Below, one piece after another: positions 33,632-41,449 of a stretch of DNA of 64,000 bases. Every line of letters starts with the position of its first letter. Within the stretch, counting starts at the first letter, position 1. A program made the translations under genes and the position numbers. The notes under the pieces were generated by a model. That model saw only the letters and a list, made by a program, of their open reading frames with translations, did no database searches and was not told the origin of the DNA. The DNA comes from Clostridia bacterium. GTDB lineage: Bacteria > Bacillota > Clostridia > Oscillospirales > CAG-272. The DNA is taken from positions 36,186 through 100,185 of the forward strand of contig JAFQOG010000023.1 of assembly GCA_017420755.1 (NCBI GenBank), in the 5' to 3' direction.

Positions 33632-34464
33632 TGTCAAGCACATTCGAAAAAAACACCTTTGGCAAACGCTTTGGAAGTATGCTTAAGGTAGATTTTAAGA
33701 GATTATTTCTCTCACGCACCTTTTATATAATTCTTGCGATTTGCCTTGTTGCTCCTGTTTTAATTTTGGTGATGACCACGATGATGGACGGAACTGTTAA
33801 TGTCAACCCTCAAACAGGTGTAGAAATGGTTATTGAGGGATTTGACAACACCTGGCAAATCATCGGCTCGGTAAGCACAGGCGCACAGCCAAGCACAGAG
33901 AGCGGTGCCGCCGGAATGGCTATGGACATGAGCATCACAAGCATGTGCAACATCAATATGCTCTATTTTGCAATTTCCACCCTCGTTTGCATTTTTGTAG
34001 CAAATGATTTTAGAAGTGGATATTCCAAAAATCTCTTTACAGTTCGTGCAAAAAAGACCGATTATGTGGCATCTAAAACAGTTGTATTAATTTTTGGTGC
34101 AGCTATGATGGTTTTCGCCTTCTTTGTTGGTTCACTAATTGGTGGTGCGATATCTGGTCTTTCATTTAATATGGTTGGATTTAATGTAGTAAACCTTATT
34201 ATGTGTATTCTTTCAAAAATGGTTTTGGTTAGCATATTTGTGCCGATTTATCTTATTATGAGTGTGATTGCAAAGCAAAGGCTTTGGATGTCTATTCTGC
34301 TTTCTATGGTAGTTGGAATGTTCTTATTTATGATAATTCCTATGGTTTCACCTCTAAATGCTACAATTGAACACGTGCTTATTTGTGCGGTTGGTGGCTT
34401 CGGCTTTTCCATAGGTCTTGGAGCTGTTAGCAATCTTATTTTGAAAAAAACAAGTCTTGTATAA
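33631..34464 (+). CDS. ABC-2 type transporter permease (pair 2)
   Basis: 277 residues and six predicted transmembrane helices. It starts with a cytoplasmic MLKVDFKRLFLSRTFYIIL segment parallel to that of pair 1, then a longer extracellular loop (about residues 50-115, with TNVNPQTGVEM-like polar sequence) and the coupling segment NDFRSGYSKNLFTVRAKK. The differing external loops of the two permeases suggest different ligands. Last gene before a strong terminator, ahead of the two-component system. Confidence 0.9.
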   Translation: MSSTFEKNTFGKRFGSMLKVDFKRLFLSRTFYIILAICLVAPVLILVMTTMMDGTVNVNPQTGVEMVIEGFDNTWQIIGSVSTGAQPSTESGAAGMAMDMSITSMCNINMLYFAISTLVCIFVANDFRSGYSKNLFTVRAKKTDYVASKTVVLIFGAAMMVFAFFVGSLIGGAISGLSFNMVGFNVVNLIMCILSKMVLVSIFVPIYLIMSVIAKQRLWMSILLSMVVGMFLFMIIPMVSPLNATIEHVLICAVGGFGFSIGLGAVSNLILKKTSLV

Positions 34465-34468
34465 AGCA

Positions 34469-34505
34469 AAGGGCAACGCAAAAACAGCGTTGCCCTTCTA
34501 TTTTA
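34469..34505 (+). terminator. Terminator of ABC transporter operon
   Basis: AAGGGCAACGC-aaaaaca-GCGTTGCCCTT followed by CTATTTTAT. Confidence 0.85.
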
Positions 34506-34525
34506 TAGAAAAAATTTCAAAAAAG

Positions 34526-34566
34526 GTAAAAACGCAAACAAAACTTTAACATTTATATGATATAAT
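34526..34566 (+). promoter_or_regulatory. Site D: 11-bp phased operator and promoter of the two-component operon
   Basis: Units GTAAAAACGCA, AACAAAACTTT and AACATTTATAT at 34526, 34537 and 34548, then TATAAT at 34561, 35 bp after the first unit start. Same geometry as sites A-C. It implies autoregulation by the response regulator encoded just downstream. Confidence 0.78.
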
Positions 34567-34598
34567 ATGTTTGGATTTTGAGCTTGGAGGATTAAAAT

Positions 34599-35270
34599 AT
34601 GTTTAAAATTTTAGTTGTAGAGGATGACAGAGATTTAAATCGCTCTGTTTGCTCATTTTTAAACAATAGTGGATATGAAACAACAGGCTGTCTTGATGCT
34701 GAGAGCGCTTATGACGAGATGTATAAAACAACATTTGACCTTATAGTATCTGATATAATGATGCCAAAAGTTGATGGCTTTGAATTTGCCAAAGCTGTGC
34801 GCTCATTAAACAGTGATATTCCTATTTTGTTTATGACTGCACGCGATGATTTTGCATCAAAGCAAAGAGGATTTCGTATCGGTATTGACGATTATATGAT
34901 AAAGCCCATTGACCTTGATGAGCTATTTCTTAGAATCGGTGCTCTTCTTCGTCGCTCAAAAATTGCTTCAAGCCGTCGCTTAGAGATTGGAAGCTTCACT
35001 ATGGATGCTGACGAGCGCTCAGCAACCTTAAACGGTGAGGAAATATCCTTTACAGCAAGAGAATTTGACCTTCTCTACAAGCTTTTATCATATCCAAAGA
35101 AAACATTCACTCGCACACAGCTTATGGATGAATTTTGGGACATAGATTCTCAAACTGGCACAAGAACAGTTGACGTATATATGACAAAGCTTCGTGCAAA
35201 GCTCTCAAAATGTGACTCATTTGAAATTCAAACCGTTCATGGTCTTGGCTACAAGGCGGTGATAAAATGA
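34599..35270 (+). CDS. OmpR/PhoB-family response regulator
   Basis: 223 residues. The receiver domain (1-118) has the acidic pair VEDDRD near 8-10, the phospho-acceptor Asp in IVSDIMMPKVDG near 52, Thr in FMTARDD and Lys in YMIKPID. The winged-helix DNA-binding domain (about 128-222) has the OmpR-type recognition region TRTVDVYMTKLRAKL and wing VHGLGYKAV. It overlaps the histidine kinase gene by 4 nt. Members bind tandem direct repeats with 10-11 bp spacing, which matches sites A-D found at four promoters here, including its own. Confidence 0.95.
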   Translation: MFKILVVEDDRDLNRSVCSFLNNSGYETTGCLDAESAYDEMYKTTFDLIVSDIMMPKVDGFEFAKAVRSLNSDIPILFMTARDDFASKQRGFRIGIDDYMIKPIDLDELFLRIGALLRRSKIASSRRLEIGSFTMDADERSATLNGEEISFTAREFDLLYKLLSYPKKTFTRTQLMDEFWDIDSQTGTRTVDVYMTKLRAKLSKCDSFEIQTVHGLGYKAVIK

Positions 35271-36364
35271 AAAGCGAGAAAAAATATAGAAATATTGTTA
35301 GTACAATCAGCAATTTCTTTATTTTCTTTTTGCTTGCTGCCTTTGTAACAACATGTTGTATTACACTATTTATCTCCACGTTGCAGGATTCCATTGGCAG
35401 AGAGTTTACACAAAATGAAATAACTCTTGCTGCTAAAATCACAATGGTAAACGTTGTGTTAATCAGTATTTTAATGGCAACAATTGACTTTCTTCGTCGT
35501 AAAATTACTGTAGAGCGTCCTGTAAAAAGAATTACCAGCGCAACTGATAAAATGATTGCTGGTGATTTTAGTGTTCGCATCGAGCCAATTTCAAAATTCG
35601 CAACAGATGATAGCTTTAATGAAATTATTGATTGCATTAATAAAATGGCTGAGGAGCTATCCGGGGTTGAGACCCTGCGCTCGGATTTTATTGCAAATGT
35701 CTCCCACGAAATGAAGACACCGCTTGCTGTGATGCAAAACTATGGAACTCTTTTACAGTCTCCCGATTTAACCGAGGAAAAGCGTGTGGAATATGCAAAG
35801 GCAATAACCGATGCCTCTCGCCGTCTTTCCGATATGATGACAAATGTTCTAAAGCTAAATCGCTTAGAAAACCAACAAATATACCCACACCCAGCGACCT
35901 TTAATCTTGGAGAGCAGCTTTGTGAAAGCCTTCTCCAATATGAAAGCGTATGGGAGAAAAAAAGCATTGATATAGATACCGATATTGAAGAAAACGTTCT
36001 TGTTTCTGCCGATTCAGAGCTTTTATCGCTCGTTTGGAGCAATCTTTTTTCAAACGCCTTTAAATTCACTGACGAGGGTGGAAGGGTATCTCTTTCGCTC
36101 ACAACTGACGAGAAATATGCTATTGTTAAAATCGCTGACACCGGATGCGGAATGAATGCTGAGGTTGGCGCGCATATGTTCGAAAAATTCTATCAAGGCG
36201 ACTCCTCTCGTTCAACACAGGGAAATGGTCTTGGTCTTGCTCTTGTTAAGCGAGTAGTTGATATTATGCAATGCGAAATCAGTGTTGAAAGTGAGGTTGG
36301 CGTTGGAACAACCTTTACAGTCAAAATCAGAAGGAGCGAAAATGAATTGGAAAAAAATAGGTAA
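35267..36364 (+). CDS. Membrane sensor histidine kinase
   Basis: 365 residues. Transmembrane helices at about 13-37 and 57-74 enclose only ~20 external residues, so it lacks a real extracellular sensor, like intramembrane-sensing kinases. A HAMP-like linker (PVKRITSATDKMIAGDFSVRI) is followed by the H-box SHEMKTPLAVMQNYG near 147, N-box SNLFSNAFKF, G1 DTGCGM and G2 GNGLGLALVKRV. The signal probably comes through a partner membrane protein; candidates are the ABC transporters or the multi-helix protein encoded next. It overlaps both neighbouring genes. Confidence 0.95.
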   Translation: MKSEKKYRNIVSTISNFFIFFLLAAFVTTCCITLFISTLQDSIGREFTQNEITLAAKITMVNVVLISILMATIDFLRRKITVERPVKRITSATDKMIAGDFSVRIEPISKFATDDSFNEIIDCINKMAEELSGVETLRSDFIANVSHEMKTPLAVMQNYGTLLQSPDLTEEKRVEYAKAITDASRRLSDMMTNVLKLNRLENQQIYPHPATFNLGEQLCESLLQYESVWEKKSIDIDTDIEENVLVSADSELLSLVWSNLFSNAFKFTDEGGRVSLSLTTDEKYAIVKIADTGCGMNAEVGAHMFEKFYQGDSSRSTQGNGLGLALVKRVVDIMQCEISVESEVGVGTTFTVKIRRSENELEKNR

Positions 36365-37235
36365 GGCGCTCTTATATCCGCACATAGCGATTATGATTGC
36401 TTTAGTTCCAATAGCAACGGCTTTTCTTGTCTTATCAATGGTATTTCTCGGGACAGAATCTTGGGTTTCGATTATCTCATATGTTCTTTCCGCATACACC
36501 CTAACCACTTGGTGCTTCAAAATCCCTTATTTGATTAAGTTTTTCAAAACCTTCAAGGAAGAAAATAAGCTTGTTGTAAGATGGAGGAGCGACGCACGTC
36601 TACGTGTAAGCGTAATGCTTTACGGCTCCCTTGCTTGGAACAGCTTATATGGTATTTTCCAATTGTTTTTGGGCTTTTATCACAACACCTTTTGGTTCTA
36701 CTCCTTTGGTGTATACTACATTTGCTTGGCAGTAATGCGTTTCTTTTTATTATTGCATACAAGAAAGCACGCTCCAGGTGTTAAAATGCAGAGCGAATTA
36801 CAAAAATACCGTGCTTGTGGATGGATATTATTATTAATGAACTTATCACTGGCGCTTATTGTGTTCTTTATGATTTATTGGAATAGAACCTTTAATCACC
36901 ATATGATTACAACTATTGCAATGGCTGCATATACCTTCTCTGCATTTACAGTAGCTATTGTAAATGTCGTGAAATATAGAAAATACAACAGCCCTGTCTT
37001 TTCATCCACCAAGGCGATTAGCTTAGCGGCGGCATTTGTTTCAATGCTAACGCTTGAATCCACAATGCTTACAACCTTTAGCGACGGAACAATGACAGTC
37101 GGCACACAGAAATTGATGCTCGGCTTAACGGGTGGCGTTATTATACTTTTCATCGTAGCAACGGCTATTTATATGATTGTTCATGGAACAAAAAAACTTA
37201 ACACATTAAAATCAGAGGTTAATAATGGAAAATAA
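36342..37235 (+). CDS. Multi-pass membrane protein of unknown function
   Basis: 297 residues; the start at MNWKKIGKALLYPHIAIM is chosen for AAGGAG just upstream and overlaps the kinase gene by 23 nt. About seven or eight transmembrane helices with short loops; the charged cytoplasmic segment KFFKTFKEENKLVVRWRSDARLR lies after helix 2. No catalytic or transport signature that I recognise. Its tight translational coupling to the histidine kinase suggests an accessory sensor or modulator. It also overlaps the following small membrane protein gene. Confidence 0.8.
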   Translation: MNWKKIGKALLYPHIAIMIALVPIATAFLVLSMVFLGTESWVSIISYVLSAYTLTTWCFKIPYLIKFFKTFKEENKLVVRWRSDARLRVSVMLYGSLAWNSLYGIFQLFLGFYHNTFWFYSFGVYYICLAVMRFFLLLHTRKHAPGVKMQSELQKYRACGWILLLMNLSLALIVFFMIYWNRTFNHHMITTIAMAAYTFSAFTVAIVNVVKYRKYNSPVFSSTKAISLAAAFVSMLTLESTMLTTFSDGTMTVGTQKLMLGLTGGVIILFIVATAIYMIVHGTKKLNTLKSEVNNGK

Positions 37236-37638
37236 TAATCAAGAGCAAAACGTATTCTCTTATAATTATTCTGCAAAGGAGCAAGCAGAGATAAAGAAAA
37301 TTCGTGAAAAATATACGCCTCCAACAGATGTTGAAGACAAAATGGAGCGCTTGCGAAGGTTAGATGCAAGTGTAACTCAAACAGCACAGATTGTGGCACT
37401 TATATTAGGTATAATAGGCACTCTTATTCTCGGATTTGGAATGAGTCTTATTCTAACTAATCTTTCAAGCATGATTGGTCTTAGCCATAATGTTGCAATG
37501 GCAGTTGGCATTGTCATTGGTATTTTGGGTGGTGGTGCGGCAAGTCTTGCCTTCCCTATTTACAATGTAATCGTAAAGGAAAGACGCAAAAAGCTTGCTC
37601 CAGAAATTATTCGTCTAACCGACGAATTGATGAAATAA
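37225..37638 (+). CDS. Small two-helix membrane protein (paralogue of the gene at 30029)
   Basis: 137 residues. The charged head has VFSYNYSAKEQAEIKKIREKY and RLRRLDASVT; transmembrane helices lie at about 60-83 and 93-115; the basic tail is KERRKKLAPEIIRLTDELMK. It overlaps the preceding gene by 11 nt and ends the two-component operon. The same architecture in the gene at 30029 and the fragment at 30484 shows a small local family whose members all lie behind phased-operator promoters. Function unknown. Confidence 0.82.
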   Translation: MENNNQEQNVFSYNYSAKEQAEIKKIREKYTPPTDVEDKMERLRRLDASVTQTAQIVALILGIIGTLILGFGMSLILTNLSSMIGLSHNVAMAVGIVIGILGGGAASLAFPIYNVIVKERRKKLAPEIIRLTDELMK

Positions 37639-37651
37639 TGCTTTCATAAAT

Positions 37652-37686
37652 AAAAATGGCGGATAAAATGTCCGCCATTTTCTTTT
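37652..37686. terminator. Bidirectional terminator after two-component operon
   Basis: AAATGGCGGA-taaaatg-TCCGCCATTTT followed by CTTTTT; also placed to end the convergent hydrolase gene. Confidence 0.9.
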
Positions 37687-38420
37687 TACTCCATAAATAA
37701 AGCGATAATTTCAACTGTTTCTTTTATTTGCTCCTCATTGGAAATGGACGCCTCATTATCCCCATTTTGAGAGCCATACATACCGAAGCCTGCATGGTTT
37801 CCACCTTTAATAACATACTCTGTTAGATTTGATAAATTTGATTTGTTTTTTTCGTATTTTTCTCGATTCATTATACCGTCGTTTTCGCCATAAATTGACA
37901 AAACTCGAATATCACTTCCTGAAAAATCTGCCGTTGAATATGAGCCAAGAAGAATCAAGCCATCGTAATCTTCTATATTCTTTTCAAGATATGATGCAAC
38001 CATAGAGCCACCAAGAGAATGTCCCCCTAAAAACCATTTTTCAATTTGAGGAAATTCCTCCTTTATTCCCTCTGCGCCATTTACATTAAAAACCGCCAAA
38101 TTAAATGGCATCTCTACTATTACTGACAAAATTCCATTATTTGCGCACTCAGCCATCAAAGGATAATATGCCTCGGCTTCAACCTTGCCACCTGGATAGA
38201 AAATAAAGCCTGCCTTAGGATTTTCTGGTACAAATGCAATCTTATTTTTATCAATTTCAGTTTTTACGACCTGGCTATCTTCTAAAAAAGCATCTACAAG
38301 CTCGTTTTCTGCATGATAATATATTGAAAAATAGATGCCCATTGCTACAATAATCGCTATTAAAACAGCGAACACTGTGCTAATGATGGATATAAGAATT
38401 ATTCGCTTTTTTCGTGTCAT
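37686..38420 (-). CDS. Membrane-anchored alpha/beta hydrolase
   Basis: 244 residues. One N-terminal transmembrane helix (about 8-32, preceded by MTRKKR) anchors an extracytoplasmic alpha/beta-hydrolase domain. The nucleophile Ser is in FLGGHSLGGSMVASYL near 134, the acid is the Asp in IYGENDGIMNRE near 180 and the His is in IKGGNHAGFGMYG near 210. The FIFYPGGKVEAEAYYPL segment forms the oxyanion region. These features fit the Abhydrolase_5/dienelactone-hydrolase-like group. Substrate unknown: small esters or cell-wall-linked acyl groups are possible. Monocistronic. Confidence 0.87.
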   Translation of the reverse strand: MTRKKRIILISIISTVFAVLIAIIVAMGIYFSIYYHAENELVDAFLEDSQVVKTEIDKNKIAFVPENPKAGFIFYPGGKVEAEAYYPLMAECANNGILSVIVEMPFNLAVFNVNGAEGIKEEFPQIEKWFLGGHSLGGSMVASYLEKNIEDYDGLILLGSYSTADFSGSDIRVLSIYGENDGIMNREKYEKNKSNLSNLTEYVIKGGNHAGFGMYGSQNGDNEASISNEEQIKETVEIIALFME

Positions 38421-38497
38421 CTTTATTCTCCTTAGGTGATTTTATAGGATTATATCATATTTTTACATCTTATTCAACACTTTTTGCGCTTATAATA

Positions 38498-38527
38498 TTG
38501 ACATTTTATAATACGCTGTGCTATAAT
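38498..38527 (+). promoter_or_regulatory. Promoter of symporter/iorAB operon
   Basis: TTGACA (38498-38503), 18-nt spacer, TATAAT (38522-38527). GAGGAG follows just before the start codon. Confidence 0.82.
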
Positions 38528-38578
38528 TTTTATTATAATTTTATTACTTTAAAGCACTAAAGCATTCGAGGAGTCACT

Positions 38579-40126
38579 ATGATTTGGATTGATTACGTTA
38601 TTATGGGGATTTTCGCTCTTGCCATGATTGGTATAGCGATATATACAAGAAGCCGTTCAAGCTCTGTTAATGACTTTTTGCTCGCCGGCAAAAAGGGACT
38701 TAATGGTTGGATGACAGCGTTTGCCTACGGAACTACATATTTTTCAGCTGTTATATTTATAGGGTATGCAGGAAAGTTTGGAAGCTCCTTTGGTCTTGCA
38801 TCTGTTTGGATAGGCATTGGTAATGCAATAATTGGTACTCTTGTTGCTTGGCTTGTTCTTGCAAAGCGTACAAAAAATATGACCCAGCGTCTTGGTGCAA
38901 AAACAATGCCCGGTTTTTTCGAAAAAAGATATGGCTCTACTAAATTAAAATTAGTTAGTGCTGTTGTTATCTTCATTTTCTTAATTCCATATTCGGCATC
39001 TGTTTATAGTGGAATCAGCAGTCTTTTTGAAACTGTATATGGAATTCCCGGCTGGGCTGTTATGCTTGCCTTGGCAGTTATCACTGCAATTTATCTATTC
39101 TTTGGTGGATATTTCGCAACTGCTCTTTCTGATTTTATTCAAGGTATTATTATGATTATTGGCGTTGTGCTCATGATTATCTTCTTTATGAAGCATCAAA
39201 ACGTAAATTGGGATATCAGCGCACTTGTTAACAACAAAAACCTCACATGGTTCACATTCAATGCCGATAACAACCACATTATTTACGGTAACACCACCTC
39301 GCTTCTTGCACTTATAGGTCTTACATCATTTGGTGTGTGGGCACTACCGCAAACAATACATAAGTATTATGCCATTAGAGATAAAAAGGCAATTTATCAA
39401 GGAATTATTGTAAGCACCGCATTTGCTTTGCTTATTGGATTTATCGCATATTTTTCAGGTGCACTAAGCTACTTTTTCCCAGAGGTAATCGGCACCAATC
39501 CAGATAAATTTATCCCACTTATGCTTAACGCTGTTATTCCTGTTGGTCTTATGGGAATTATTGCAGTTCTTATATTGTCAGCAAGTATGTCAACGCTATC
39601 CTCTGTTTCACTCGCCAGTGCTTCAGTTGTTGCAGTTGATTTATACAAGGGAGCAATCAACAAAAAGGCTAACGACAAAAAGGTAAACTGGGTAATGAGA
39701 GGTCTTTGCCTTGCATTTATTGTTATTTCCGTTGTGTTAGCTATTTTAAACGAAGAATTCGGTCTTGCTGCTATTGCTTATATGATGGGCATTAGCTGGG
39801 GTACGCTTGCGGGCTGCTTTATGGGTCCTTACGTGCTGGGTGTTCTTTGGAAGAGGGTTACAGTACCTTCTGTATGGGCATCAATCATTAGCTCGCTTGT
39901 ATTAACCGTTGTGCTTATATTCACTCTCGGTTATTTCCACCCTGCTTCTAACGGCTCATTTGGAAGCATTATTAAAAACGGTATTGCTTGCTCTCCGCTT
40001 ATTGGTGTAATTTGTATGGCATTCTCGGTTATTATTACTGTTATTGTTACCTTGTGGACTAAAAAGCCAAGCGATGAAATTCTTTACGAAGCATTTGATA
40101 AGCCAATTGAGGGCGAAATAAAATAA
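38579..40126 (+). CDS. Sodium:solute symporter (SSS family)
   Basis: 515 residues and about 13 transmembrane helices. DFLLAGKKGLNGWMTAFAYGTTYFSAV near 30-60 is the classic SSS helix I region with the Na2-site residues, and LILSASMSTLSSVSLASASVVAVDLYKG near 330-360 is the helix VIII signature. The family takes up proline, sugars, pantothenate, acetate or phenylacetate with Na+. Lying at the head of an operon with two phenylacetate-CoA ligase genes and iorAB, it may carry an arylacetate, as the SSS member PaaL does in Pseudomonas; this is inference. Confidence 0.9.
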   Translation: MIWIDYVIMGIFALAMIGIAIYTRSRSSSVNDFLLAGKKGLNGWMTAFAYGTTYFSAVIFIGYAGKFGSSFGLASVWIGIGNAIIGTLVAWLVLAKRTKNMTQRLGAKTMPGFFEKRYGSTKLKLVSAVVIFIFLIPYSASVYSGISSLFETVYGIPGWAVMLALAVITAIYLFFGGYFATALSDFIQGIIMIIGVVLMIIFFMKHQNVNWDISALVNNKNLTWFTFNADNNHIIYGNTTSLLALIGLTSFGVWALPQTIHKYYAIRDKKAIYQGIIVSTAFALLIGFIAYFSGALSYFFPEVIGTNPDKFIPLMLNAVIPVGLMGIIAVLILSASMSTLSSVSLASASVVAVDLYKGAINKKANDKKVNWVMRGLCLAFIVISVVLAILNEEFGLAAIAYMMGISWGTLAGCFMGPYVLGVLWKRVTVPSVWASIISSLVLTVVLIFTLGYFHPASNGSFGSIIKNGIACSPLIGVICMAFSVIITVIVTLWTKKPSDEILYEAFDKPIEGEIK

Positions 40127-40147
40127 TTATAGAAAGTTAGATATATC

Positions 40148-41449
40148 ATGATTTGGTCAAAGGAAGAAACTCTCCCAAGAGAGGAATTAGAAAAATTACA
40201 GCTTGAGCGCCTAAAGGAAACCGTTAATCGTGTTTACGAAAAGGTGCCAGCATATAGAAAGAAAATGGACGATGCCGGTGTTAAGCCTGAGGACATAAAG
40301 GAACTAAAGGATTTAGCTAAGCTACCATTCGTTACAAAACAGGATATGCGTGATAACTATCCATTTGGACTTTTTGCTGTTCCAAAGGATAAGCTTGTTA
40401 GAATTCACGCCTCAAGCGGAACAACTGGTAAACCAACTGTTGTAGGTTATACCCAAGGCGACCTTGAAACATGGACTGAGTGCGTTTCAAGAATTGCTTG
40501 TATGGGCGGGGCAACCGATAAGGATGTTGCTCAGATTTGCTTTGGATATGGTATGTTTACCGGTGCTTTAGGCCTACACTATGGTCTTGAAAAAATAGGT
40601 GCAGCTATTGTACCTTCCTCTACCGGTAACTCGCAAAAGCAAATTATGTATATGCAGGATTTTGAAACCTCACTTTTGGTGGCTACTCCTTCATATGCTT
40701 TACGCTTAGCTGAGGTTGCGCGTGAGATGGGTGTCGAGCCACAAAGAGATTTAAAGGTGAAAATTGCGCTTGTTGGCAGTGAGCTACTAACCGATGCTAT
40801 GCGCGAGGAAATGCATAAATTCTGGGGTGAGGATTTACTTATCACCACTAACTATGGTATGAGTGAGTTAATGGGCCCTGGCGTTTCTGGCGAGTGTCTT
40901 GAGCATTGTGGCTTACATATAAACGAGGACTACTTTATCCCTGAAATTATTGACCCAAAAACAGGTGAGGTTCTCCCTGCCGGTGAGCAAGGCGAGCTTG
41001 TTATTACCTGCATAAAGAAAGAGGGCTTACCTCTTATTAGATATAGAACAAAGGACATTACCCGTTTATTCTACGACAAATGTAAATGTGGCAGAACCCT
41101 TTGCCGTATGGAAAATCTATGTGGCAGAAGCGACGATATGCTTAAAATTCGTGGTGTTAACGTGTTCCCAAGTCAGATTGAGGAGGTTATTCTCTCCGTT
41201 GCCGAGCTTGGCCCACACTATGAAATTATTCTTGAGCGCGAGGGCTATCTTGACAAATTAACTGTTAAGGTTGAGCTTGCACATTCTACTGACTCATTTA
41301 GCGAGCTTGAGAAAATTAAAAAAGAAGTACAAGGTAAATTAAAGATAATTCTTGGTCTTGATGCCAAGGTAATGCTTGAGTCTCCTAACACGCTACAGCG
41401 TTTTGAGGGCAAAGCAAAAAGAGTTAAGGATTTAAGAGGTATAAAATAA
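40148..41449 (+). CDS. Phenylacetate-CoA ligase (first copy)
   Basis: 433 residues of the ANL adenylating superfamily. [16 protein letters not shown] near 83 is the P-loop, NYGMSELMGPGVSGEC near 238 the substrate/AMP motif, and YRTKD then [20 protein letters not shown] near 325-345 the hinge and C-terminal domain motifs, all diagnostic of PaaK-type ligases. It converts phenylacetate (or indoleacetate, 4-hydroxyphenylacetate) with ATP and CoA to the thioester. The stop codon overlaps the iorA start. A paralogue lies at 43778 on the other side of iorAB. Confidence 0.9.
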   Translation: MIWSKEETLPREELEKLQLERLKETVNRVYEKVPAYRKKMDDAGVKPEDIKELKDLAKLPFVTKQDMRDNYPFGLFAVPKDKLVRIHASSGTTGKPTVVGYTQGDLETWTECVSRIACMGGATDKDVAQICFGYGMFTGALGLHYGLEKIGAAIVPSSTGNSQKQIMYMQDFETSLLVATPSYALRLAEVAREMGVEPQRDLKVKIALVGSELLTDAMREEMHKFWGEDLLITTNYGMSELMGPGVSGECLEHCGLHINEDYFIPEIIDPKTGEVLPAGEQGELVITCIKKEGLPLIRYRTKDITRLFYDKCKCGRTLCRMENLCGRSDDMLKIRGVNVFPSQIEEVILSVAELGPHYEIILEREGYLDKLTVKVELAHSTDSFSELEKIKKEVQGKLKIILGLDAKVMLESPNTLQRFEGKAKRVKDLRGIK

